A DNA stretch of 64,000 nucleotides, from positions 1 through 64,000 of the forward strand of contig MEPB01000026.1 of assembly GCA_001769385.1 (NCBI GenBank), written 5' to 3'. This stretch comes from Bacteroidetes bacterium RIFCSPLOWO2_12_FULL_35_15. Lineage in GTDB: Bacteria; Bacteroidota; Bacteroidia; 2-12-FULL-35-15. A model generated the notes under the pieces. That model had not been told where the DNA came from. It saw nothing but the letters and a program-made list of their open reading frames with translations, and made no database searches. The position numbers were made by a program, and so were the translations under genes. Shown here piece by piece: positions 26,461 through 33,948 of this stretch (the stretch's first letter is position 1; every line of letters begins with the position of its first letter).

Positions 26461-27165
26461 TTAATTCCCCAACGAAATTTTCGACAATTTTTTGACATCA
26501 TTTATTTTCAAAGTGCGATTTTCAATTGAAACAATTTTATTTTGCGAAAATTCTGATAGCAATTTATAAATATAATTTTTTGTTGTTCCGATAATATTTG
26601 CCAGATCCTTTATTGAATAACTAATTGTTAAGCTGTTGGTCTGGTTACCACTTTTATGTGAAAGCAATAATAATACTTCAGCCAACTGTTCTTTTATTCC
26701 TTTTTGAGCAATGCTAACCATTCGTTTTTCAATATAATCAATACGTTCGCACAGAAGCTTGATCATTTCAATTGAAATTTCAGGTTTCTTTTTTACGATA
26801 GTATCAATATCATTTTTAGAGATTAAACAAATTTTTGTTGATTCTACCGCCATTACCGAATAGGAGTAAACATCTTTATTTATAAAAGAATCAACACCCA
26901 ATAGATCACCGGGTTTAGCAAACCAAAAAATAAAGTCTTCTTTATTTTTTTTTGTTTGAAATACTTTCGCAATACCTTCTTTAATACAGACAATCCCATT
27001 AAACACTTCCCCTTGCTTAATAATAATTTTATTTCTTGAAAATGTTATTTGTTTTTTTTCACTAAAAAAAGTATCCAAATCGTTGCTGGGGCAATTTTTA
27101 AAAATAGAAGTTTTTTTATGAACACATTTACTGCAGGATATATTGTTATCGTCTTTCATGGTCAT
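26461..27165 (-). CDS. Crp/Fnr-family regulator, cotranscribed with hemN
   Basis: The 234-residue product has an N-terminal cysteine group C11-x2-C14-x9-C24, a cyclic-nucleotide-binding-like beta roll (KIIIKQGEVFNGIVCIKEGIAKVF), a dimerisation helix and a winged helix-turn-helix (SIKDLANIIGTTKNYIYKLL). The cysteine spacing resembles Fnr, where such residues hold an oxygen-labile [4Fe-4S] cluster. The recognition helix lacks the usual E-x-x-x-R pattern, so its DNA site probably differs from the canonical Fnr box. Immediate proximity to hemN suggests control of anaerobic heme synthesis. Confidence 0.85.
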   Translation of the reverse strand: MTMKDDNNISCSKCVHKKTSIFKNCPSNDLDTFFSEKKQITFSRNKIIIKQGEVFNGIVCIKEGIAKVFQTKKNKEDFIFWFAKPGDLLGVDSFINKDVYSYSVMAVESTKICLISKNDIDTIVKKKPEISIEMIKLLCERIDYIEKRMVSIAQKGIKEQLAEVLLLLSHKSGNQTNSLTISYSIKDLANIIGTTKNYIYKLLSEFSQNKIVSIENRTLKINDVKKLSKISLGN

Positions 27166-27291
27166 TCTACATTACATTTAACCTGTTGAAAATGGTAAAA
27201 TAAAGTGGTGTAAAGGTAGTTCAGGCTGGTTTCTTAAAACAATGACATGAATCATGAACATATTGTTGGTAAACAGAAGGCCTTTGAAATG

Positions 27292-28017
27292 TTATTCAGT
27301 GATATTTGCGATATGTAAAAGCTTGGGGATACTGGCTATTTTTATACGTTTTCCGATAAGTTTGATTACACGATCTCGATTAAATTCCGATAAAATACGG
27401 ATACAGGTTTCGGTAGATGTGCCGGCTATGTTTGCAATTTCTTCTCTCGTAAGCGTTGTGTTAATGGTTCCGGTAATACTATCCGTCCCATAATATTCCT
27501 TTAGCATTAACAAAGCTTCAGCAATACGCTCTCTAACATGTTTTTGAGCCATATTCAAAATCATTTGCTCAGCTATTCGTAAATCCTTGGAGAGTAATTT
27601 TATTGTTTGCATTGAAAATTTCGAATTGTGATCCAATAATTCTTCTATGATATTTTTGGGAAAAGAACAAACTATTGTTTCTTCTATTGCAGAGGCTGAA
27701 GCGAAATAATTTTCCCCACTAAGAAGTGCCCTGTATCCTATCAAATCGCTTTTCTTTGCGAAACGAACGATTTGCTCTTTTCCATCATCCCCCAATTTGA
27801 AAATTTTTACTTTTCCGGAATAAATACAGAATAAATTTTGTGGTTGATGTCCTTCATAAAAAATAACCTGCCCTTTTTTATATATATTATGAACCTTATT
27901 ATCAGAAAGACTTGCTTCTTCGGCAGAATTTGTTGAACAAAACATGGAAACATTGAATGCTTCACAATCAGAGCACCGAGGAACTTCAATTTTTTTTATT
28001 TTCTTTGCCATTGTCAA
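27292..28017 (-). CDS. Crp/Fnr-family regulator with N-terminal cysteines
   Basis: The 241-residue product has cysteines C15-x2-C18-x8-C27 before the sensory beta roll (KGQVIFYEGHQPQNLFCIYSGKVKIF), and further cysteines inside the roll could complete an Fe-S site. The DNA-binding helix TREEIANIAGTSTETCIRILSEF keeps the glutamate and arginine used by Fnr and Crp proteins. It is 126 bases upstream of the other minus-strand regulator and diverges from a third paralogue. Oxygen or NO sensing is inferred from cysteines and context. Confidence 0.85.
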   Translation of the reverse strand: MTMAKKIKKIEVPRCSDCEAFNVSMFCSTNSAEEASLSDNKVHNIYKKGQVIFYEGHQPQNLFCIYSGKVKIFKLGDDGKEQIVRFAKKSDLIGYRALLSGENYFASASAIEETIVCSFPKNIIEELLDHNSKFSMQTIKLLSKDLRIAEQMILNMAQKHVRERIAEALLMLKEYYGTDSITGTINTTLTREEIANIAGTSTETCIRILSEFNRDRVIKLIGKRIKIASIPKLLHIANITE

Positions 28018-28310
28018 ATTCGTTAATTACTATGCAAAGTAAATTAGAATCAAGGCTAAAAAAGATGATATTACTCATGTTTTAATATATTCTTAATGTT
28101 GAATTTTAAAACGAAATTTATTTAATAGAGAAAAGCAAGTAGTAATTGAATTTGATCTTCTGTATTCGTGCTTATTTTAATATAAATACCATTGGTTGAT
28201 ATAGCATGTACAGGTATTTCTTTTCTTTCTTGCTCTCTCAAAAAAAGTGAGTTGGATGCCTTCAGTATTATTGGCAAACAAAATAATCTATTTATTTGAA
28301 ACCTAAAATA

Positions 28311-29012
28311 ATGGAAAAAACACTCAACAAAAATAATGATACTGCTATTCGAAATACGATATTATATGAATATTGTTCTGAAGAGTGGCATCCGATTATT
28401 GATCACAACCAGATTATTTTAAATAAAAAAAAAGGAGAATTGATATTCTCTACAGGCGAACAAGTAAAAGGAATTTATATAATTATTAATGGGAAAGTTA
28501 AAGTAGTTTCTCCTTCTTTTAACAATGAAGAACATATACACCGGCTTACGGGAGATGGTAAAATATTAGGACATAGAGGTTTTTCTGCCCAATACTATCC
28601 CATTTCGGCTATTGCACTTACTGATTTAACTATTGTTTTTGTTCCAAATGAGATTTTCAAAATTTTAATTAAAACAAATCCATCTTTAAGTTTCTATATG
28701 ATCGAATTTTTTGCAGAGGATCTGAGGCAATCTGAAGAAAGGATGAAAAACTTAATGTATTCTGATGTTAAAAATCGTATTGCTAAAGTTCTATTAACAT
28801 TGATCGATTCATTTGGATACGATGAAAAGGAACTGAATAAATTAAGCTATAGTTTATCCCGAAAAGATTTCGCAAGTATGGCTGGCGTTACTTATGAAAC
28901 TGTGATTCGAACCTTAAAAGACTTTCAGGATAAAAAGTTCATTAAACTGGAAGGAAAAGAAATTTTCATTATCAATCTAAATAGTCTTAGAGATTTCGTT
29001 TTTTCTAAATAA
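28311..29012 (+). CDS. Crp/Fnr-family regulator without N-terminal cysteine cluster
   Basis: The start is set at the ATG 28311; an upstream TTG at 28296 is in frame but adds only five residues. The product has the sensory roll (KGELIFSTGEQVKGIYIIINGKVKVV), a long helix and the helix-turn-helix SRKDFASMAGVTYETVIRTLKDF with conserved glutamate and arginine. Only one cysteine is near the N terminus, so an Fe-S cluster like that of Fnr is unlikely. It may bind heme or a small molecule instead. It is divergent from the previous regulator. Confidence 0.85.
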   Translation: MEKTLNKNNDTAIRNTILYEYCSEEWHPIIDHNQIILNKKKGELIFSTGEQVKGIYIIINGKVKVVSPSFNNEEHIHRLTGDGKILGHRGFSAQYYPISAIALTDLTIVFVPNEIFKILIKTNPSLSFYMIEFFAEDLRQSEERMKNLMYSDVKNRIAKVLLTLIDSFGYDEKELNKLSYSLSRKDFASMAGVTYETVIRTLKDFQDKKFIKLEGKEIFIINLNSLRDFVFSK

Positions 29013-29055
29013 GAGAATTCACTAATCGTAATTAATTCCGAATTAAAAAAAACAA

Positions 29056-29084
29056 AAAACATACTGCACAAGACAATATGTTTT
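29056..29084. terminator. Possible bidirectional terminator between convergent genes
   Basis: AAAACATA (29056-29063) pairs with TATGTTTT (29077-29084), with A and T runs at the two sides, between the stops of a plus-strand regulator and the minus-strand porin gene. The stem is AT-rich, so strength is uncertain. Confidence 0.35.
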
Positions 29085-29114
29085 CTAACACAAACTGACA
29101 AATAAAACTGTTTT

Positions 29115-30443
29115 TTATTTCAGAAAATTCGGTTTAAAGGTAATCATCACATAAGCCCAATTGCTTGTTTGGTCAGTACGTCCGTCACCTTTCCAATCTT
29201 TTACATTTTTAATTATTCCAATTGTTTCTGTTGGTAAAAAGTGAGAATAACCAGCAGTAATATTTACCCCACCGGGTAAAGTATAACCAAAAGTTAAATC
29301 AAATTCTGTTCCTAATGATGCACTCATTGCAGTAATTTTACCTGAGCTGATGGTTGCTTTACTATCCAATACATCAGCTGCAGCCATAAATTCATGAACA
29401 TCTAATGCGACATTCCATTTTTCTGTCTTGTATTTTAAACGTAAGATAATATCTTGTAATCCAACATTGTTTAAGTGATTACCCACATAAAAATAATCCA
29501 TGTACCCATTGAATTTATGATTCGTTCCGAATACAGGATTGAATGAATGATTAACATCTTTGTATGCTGTATTTGTATCTGTCTGGCTTTGGCCGGATTG
29601 ATATTCGTAACCTAAACCAACCGTAAATTTTTCTTTTAAGGTATATGCCAGATCAAACCCTCCCAACAAAGCAGCAACTTTTTTTGGTTTCCCTTTACTA
29701 TTCAATGTAAGATCATCTCCGGCTTGATAATAAAAATTTAAGCCTGCGAATAAAGGTTTTGTTTTATATTCAATTCTTGTACCTGCGGTAGTAATGTATC
29801 TTGTACTATTAACAGAGACTGGAGATTGCTGACCAACATTCAATGCCAATAAACTGATGTTTAAACTTTTAATTTGCTTGTTTAACCATAAGTATTGCAT
29901 TTCTTTATAACTTTTTGCAACAGAGTAGCTTGTACCAACCGTAGATGTGGCGTTTTGATTGTATGCTATTCCGGCATGAACAATAAAGGTGCTATCCATA
30001 AATTTAAAAACAAATGCGTCATGACTTCTTGCCTGTTGTGCCCAACCAACTGCTCCTAATATTCTTTCGTCATCATAACTTATTTCCTGACGCCCCAATT
30101 TCATTGAAATTTTTGCATTAAAAGAATATTCTGCCCATCCTTCATGTAAACCAAATGATCCTCCTCCATCGCCCAAATTTAATTGTGATTGATTCCCCCA
30201 TACTCTCACATCCTGAAGTACAATTCCTGTTTTAAATTTATCTGCTTTATATCCAAAATTTAACCGGGTACGTTGAATAATAAATTGTGCTGATTTTTGA
30301 AGAGTATCTGCGGGAGATCCGAAACCGTGCAGATATTCAAAACGTGGGCGGAGTTCGCCTGTTAAAGTCATTTGAGCAATAGCTGCGGATGAGGAAATTA
30401 GCGTTGCTATCAGTAACCCTAACGGTTTTAATGCTGTTTTCAT
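29115..30443 (-). CDS. Alginate-export-type outer-membrane porin
   Basis: The 442-residue product has a signal peptide (cleavage near AIAQ, about residue 23). A barrel follows with the family opening TLTGELRPRFEYLHGFG, RTRLNFGYKADKFKTGIVLQDVRVWG and KLGRQEISYDDERILGAVGWAQQARSHDA, ending in a transmembrane strand close to the C terminus. This domain was named for AlgE-like alginate export but is widespread as a general porin. It follows the octaheme cytochrome gene by 63 bases on the same strand. A role in passing nitrate, nitrite or a related small ion through the outer membrane fits the context but is inference. Confidence 0.85.
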   Translation of the reverse strand: MKTALKPLGLLIATLISSSAAIAQMTLTGELRPRFEYLHGFGSPADTLQKSAQFIIQRTRLNFGYKADKFKTGIVLQDVRVWGNQSQLNLGDGGGSFGLHEGWAEYSFNAKISMKLGRQEISYDDERILGAVGWAQQARSHDAFVFKFMDSTFIVHAGIAYNQNATSTVGTSYSVAKSYKEMQYLWLNKQIKSLNISLLALNVGQQSPVSVNSTRYITTAGTRIEYKTKPLFAGLNFYYQAGDDLTLNSKGKPKKVAALLGGFDLAYTLKEKFTVGLGYEYQSGQSQTDTNTAYKDVNHSFNPVFGTNHKFNGYMDYFYVGNHLNNVGLQDIILRLKYKTEKWNVALDVHEFMAAADVLDSKATISSGKITAMSASLGTEFDLTFGYTLPGGVNITAGYSHFLPTETIGIIKNVKDWKGDGRTDQTSNWAYVMITFKPNFLK

Positions 30444-30506
30444 AGTTATTAATTTATAAATTACATTTTGTTTTTAAAATAGAGTAACCCTTTTAAATGA
30501 GTAATC

Positions 30507-32003
30507 TTAATGATCATAACGTTCTCTGTATTTTTTCGAATCTTCCTTCCGTTTCTGTATCTCTTCAGGGCTAAGTTTCCCGAGATACCATTTATGCATC
30601 TCGCTGTTTAAAATTTCATTCAACGTTTTCTCCACTTTATCAGCAGCTTCTGTTTTCCCGTTTTTTCTTGATTTTTCAAGCAAATCCTGTATTTCCGGGA
30701 TCAATTCAGTATAAAATCTTTCAGCAACTTCAAAGTTACCGTGCCATTGCGTATAATCAGGTCCCATCATAGATGCACCCATTCTTGCCCTGCGACCTTC
30801 ATGATGCCAAAGGTAGTAATACGTCCATTCAATTTTTTCATCAAAATCCAGAGCGGTTAATAAACCTTCCGATTTAAGTTGATTATAAATTTTGGTAGCC
30901 GGAATTCCAAATTTATCATTGTACAAGTTCACCTCATTATCATACTGTTTATAAAAATTTGCAACATAGTTAGCGGTATGGCATTGAGAGCATACATTCT
31001 GCATTTGGGATCTCCGTTGGTCAGCAGTTAAAAACCCGTCAGGTAAAGGTTTTCCAGCTTTTTCAAATTTACTTTTCATAGCAAGATCTATTTTTTGTGA
31101 AACGGGTGGGCGTAAAGTCCAGCTAATTCTATCACCAACATCATGAGTAATCTTCATGGTTGGAGTGGCACTGATATGACATGTGGCACAAGTAGGAGCA
31201 GCCGTATAATCGACACCTACAACCCATTTATCAGATGCAAGGTTCATTTTATCTTTATGCGCCCGGAAATTTACGCCATGTTTTGACTCGTTATAAATTT
31301 CTGCCTGAGGATGATCGGGTCCCATGTGACATTTACCGCAATTTTCCGGTTGACGGGCCTGTTCCTTAGAAAATGTATGTCTGTTATGACAGGCCGCACA
31401 TGAACCTTTTGATCCATCTAAGTTTATTCTGCCAATACCTGTGTTTGGCCATGTTTTAGGATCAAACAAAGGGATGCCATTTGTATCTAGTTTTGTAAGT
31501 CCGTTTGCATCTTTTAAAAGTTCAACTTTGGAACCATGGCATTGCCAGCATCCACTTGCAGCAGCAGGATTGGCACCGTTGTTATAACTTGAATGTCCTT
31601 CCACTACTTCCGCTAAAACATTATCCAATGAACCCATTATCACCCCCGCATCCGCATGGTGACTTTTAGCAAATTGTGTAGTTTCCTCTTTGTGGCACAT
31701 TCCACAATCTTTTGGTGTTACGATTGTAGCAATGTGTTCGCCATGATGATCAAATCCATCTATATCACTTTTTCCTGCATTATGACAATCTAGGCAGGTT
31801 ACGCCTTCTTTAGAATGTCTGCTTTCTCGCCATTGCTCAACAATAGCTTTTCCATTTCCTGTTTTTTGATGACATTCAATGCATTTTGCGCTGGGGTCAG
31901 CTTCGCTGGAACCTGGTCTGCTTGTAAATGAAAATGCAAATACTGTGATAATAGTAATTCCTAAAAAACTGATGATACTCTTCTTATTTAATTGTGTTTT
32001 CAT
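30507..32003 (-). CDS. Octaheme cytochrome c of the hydroxylamine oxidoreductase (HAO) family
   Basis: The 498-residue product has a signal peptide/anchor (about 1-30) and eight CxxCH heme sites starting at residues 41, 70, 100, 152, 202, 222, 272 and 338. HAO family motifs are GKCHMGPDHPQAEIYNESKHG after heme six and WHHEGRRARMGASMMGPDYTQWHG at about 399-422. Family members oxidise hydroxylamine or hydrazine, or in the Campylobacter-type branch reduce nitrite to ammonium; the branches differ by a tyrosine cross-linked to the active-site heme. Tyr417 in the last motif is a candidate, but only an alignment can decide. The gene diverges from the nitrate reductase-like operon, which would supply nitrite. 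Confidence 0.92.
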   Translation of the reverse strand: MKTQLNKKSIISFLGITIITVFAFSFTSRPGSSEADPSAKCIECHQKTGNGKAIVEQWRESRHSKEGVTCLDCHNAGKSDIDGFDHHGEHIATIVTPKDCGMCHKEETTQFAKSHHADAGVIMGSLDNVLAEVVEGHSSYNNGANPAAASGCWQCHGSKVELLKDANGLTKLDTNGIPLFDPKTWPNTGIGRINLDGSKGSCAACHNRHTFSKEQARQPENCGKCHMGPDHPQAEIYNESKHGVNFRAHKDKMNLASDKWVVGVDYTAAPTCATCHISATPTMKITHDVGDRISWTLRPPVSQKIDLAMKSKFEKAGKPLPDGFLTADQRRSQMQNVCSQCHTANYVANFYKQYDNEVNLYNDKFGIPATKIYNQLKSEGLLTALDFDEKIEWTYYYLWHHEGRRARMGASMMGPDYTQWHGNFEVAERFYTELIPEIQDLLEKSRKNGKTEAADKVEKTLNEILNSEMHKWYLGKLSPEEIQKRKEDSKKYRERYDH

Positions 32004-32094
32004 AGATTAAATTTTTTAAAAATAAATAAATGTTATTCCGGCAATGCAAAAAAATTGTTTTAAAGCATTAAAGCTCTTCAATACTTTTGTTGGA

Positions 32095-32125
32095 CAAAAT
32101 TATTTCTAGTTAATAAAACCTGCAA
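32095..32125 (-). promoter_or_regulatory. Candidate promoter of the HAO-porin unit
   Basis: On the minus strand TTG (32125-32123) is followed after 20 bases by TAATTTTG (32102-32095), matching the -33 TTG and -7 TAnnTTTG elements of Bacteroidota. The transcript would start about 85 bases before the HAO ATG. Confidence 0.45.
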
Positions 32126-32399
32126 CTATTTTAGCGTGCTATTTGGCATTTGCGCACATGTATTTTCGCAACTTTAATTTATGGTATTGCATTTATATAA
32201 ACTAATGTGTTAAAAAGTTATTTTTTTTAATAAAACATCAAACATTCAAACAGTTTTTATTTCATTTGAATCAAATCTTTTGTAACTTCTATTATTTCGA
32301 TAAACCACCTAGCAAATTAATTCACAATTATAATAGACTATATATAAGTTAAAACGGTACAAAATATTATTTTTTCTAAAAAAGGATTCATCCAGAAGG

Positions 32400-32491
32400 T
32401 CATTGTAAGACACATTCTGCGTTGAAGCAGACACTCAATCTTTCATCAATCATTGTGAGATTGCTACGCTTAAGAAGTCTCGCAATGATGC
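32400..32491. repeat. Palindromic intergenic repeat (TCATTGCGAG family, diverged)
   Basis: TCATTGTAAGACACATTCTGCG opens and TCTCGCAATGATGCC closes the element. TTGAAGCAGACACTCAATC is shared with the copies at 21425 and 22229. Confidence 0.75.
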
Positions 32492-32965
32492 CCCAGATAA
32501 GCATTCAATTATTTTAATAAACTAACTTGTATAATTCTAATTTAATAACACTGGGAATAATTTGCCTTTAAATTTCAATTATGACATATCGCATTTATAT
32601 TGATTGCAATATTGCATATTTACTTTTTAGTATATATTATTTATGACATGTAACATATTTTAAAAAATTAATTCAATCATTTTTTAAACTACTCTTCCTT
32701 TTAGGTTTGTATAGAAAATTAGGAAATAATAATCGATATGAAAATAAAAAACAATTCACAAAGTATAAGACTAATCTTAGGATTTCCTTTAATGACAATA
32801 GTTCATTGCACGCTATTGCTCAGAAATTCAAACCATCCGAAAAAATGTACGGACTGTGTTTTGGAGATTTATATTACAAACCTGTATGCGATACAACGGC
32901 TGGAGCATTTAATAGATACGGTTCAAGGAAATGACAAATTTTCCAGTTATAATGATAAAAGAGAA

Positions 32966-33040
32966 AAGCCGGTCGGATAGGACCTAGCAACTATAGGCAG
33001 TCCTCCTTATGAACGAAGTGCGGATATGATTCCACGACTA
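32966..33040 (+). other. GC-richer island with competing hairpins (possible structured RNA or remnant)
   Basis: GGTC (32971-32974) can pair with GACC (32981-32984). Alternatively GGA-CCTA (32980-32986) pairs with TAGG and TCC (32994-33003). A third hairpin is GTG-GGAT (33018-33025) with ATTC-CAC (33029-33035). The segment stands out from its AT-rich surroundings, about 200 bases upstream of the cytochrome gene. I could not match it to a known riboswitch class. Confidence 0.3.
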
Positions 33041-33187
33041 ATATTTATTATTTTGTTTTTGCATTATATGATTCTAAACAACATTTTTAAAGTAAAACGT
33101 TAAATAAACGGTTGTTAATCCATTATTATATGTTTTATCTCATATTATGACCTAATCTAACTCATAGTTTATTTTTTTTTTAGCTTT

Positions 33188-33195
33188 TAAATTTG
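33188..33195 (+). promoter_or_regulatory. Candidate -7 element of the cytochrome/nitrate reductase-like operon
   Basis: TAAATTTG matches TAnnTTTG, 37 bases before the ATG at 33233. No TTG is present at the -33 position, as might be expected for an activator-dependent promoter. Confidence 0.35.
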
Positions 33196-33232
33196 TCAAA
33201 AAATAATTTTCAAAAAACCAAAAACATACCTC

Positions 33233-33904
33233 ATGAAACAGAAACTGATAATCCTAATTAGCCTTGTTTTATTTTCGTTTTCCGGAATAGCGCAGGATGG
33301 TCAAACTATTTTTACAACCAGATGCGCTGCATGCCACACAATAGGCAACGGACGTTTAGTTGGACCGGATCTTAAAGGTGTAAATAAAAAATACAACTTT
33401 AAGTACCTCATAAAATGGATCAAATCTTCACAAACGGTTATCGCAACTGATGCAAAAGCAAAAGCACTATTTGAAGAATATAATTCAATTGTAATGCCTG
33501 ACTTTTTGGATTTAAAGGATAGCGATATAAAAGGAATCGTAGATTATATTAAAACTCAAAGTGGTGAGGCAACAACAGCAAGTGTTTCAACAGCACCAAC
33601 AGAAGATAAAAAAAATACAACACCGGAAGTTTTGGCAAGTTCTTTAACACCTCAAAGCACAGAAGCAGCTCCAATAGAAGCAAAACAGGACTTAAATACT
33701 GCTTCAACAACTAATAATTCTGCTACGGCAGCACCTGCTGTAAAAATAGCTGCCGCTTCTCTTATTGGAGAAAATTCATCAGAATCCCCTATCACCTTAA
33801 TATTAACATCAGTTACATTATTGTTGTTAGTAGTGGTTATGTTTATGGCTTTAAGGATCTTCATTGTTATCAGATCAATGGATAAAGAGAATTCGGCAAA
33901 TTAG
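33233..33904 (+). CDS. Membrane-anchored monoheme cytochrome c
   Basis: The 223-residue product has a signal peptide (about 1-20) and a class I cytochrome domain with heme site CAACH (31-35) and a likely Met ligand in SIVMPDF. A low-complexity Ala/Ser/Thr/Pro linker (about 105-175) and a C-terminal membrane helix with a short basic tail follow. It would sit outside the inner membrane, tethered by its tail, with a flexible arm that lets the heme reach partners. As first gene of the run ahead of the alpha subunit it is a good candidate for the electron carrier between quinol oxidation and the molybdoenzyme. Confidence 0.9.
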   Translation: MKQKLIILISLVLFSFSGIAQDGQTIFTTRCAACHTIGNGRLVGPDLKGVNKKYNFKYLIKWIKSSQTVIATDAKAKALFEEYNSIVMPDFLDLKDSDIKGIVDYIKTQSGEATTASVSTAPTEDKKNTTPEVLASSLTPQSTEAAPIEAKQDLNTASTTNNSATAAPAVKIAAASLIGENSSESPITLILTSVTLLLLVVVMFMALRIFIVIRSMDKENSAN

Positions 33905-33948
33905 TTTGTCTAAATAATATTTTACGCTAAAAAACAAATCAATAAAAT

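Larger units (their letters stand above)
32004..33232. other. Long divergent regulatory region between HAO and the nitrate reductase-like operon
   Basis: This 1.2-kb stretch, very AT-rich, holds the promoters of both divergent units. I see a promoter candidate for HAO (32095-32125), a palindrome ATTTGA-A-TCAAAT (32264-32276), a palindromic repeat (32400-32491), a palindrome TGCAATATTGCA (32605-32616), and GCATTTATAT repeated at about 32189 and 32591. A GC-richer island with hairpins lies at 32966-33040, and a -7-like element at 33188-33195. Two short overlapping frames (32707-32980) have no recognisable product and are not called. Confidence 0.6.

Noticed and set aside
32707..32980. Two overlapping short frames (75 and 80 codons)
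   Set aside because: Neither has a recognisable motif or convincing start, and both lie in an AT-rich control region. A decayed gene is possible but cannot be supported.
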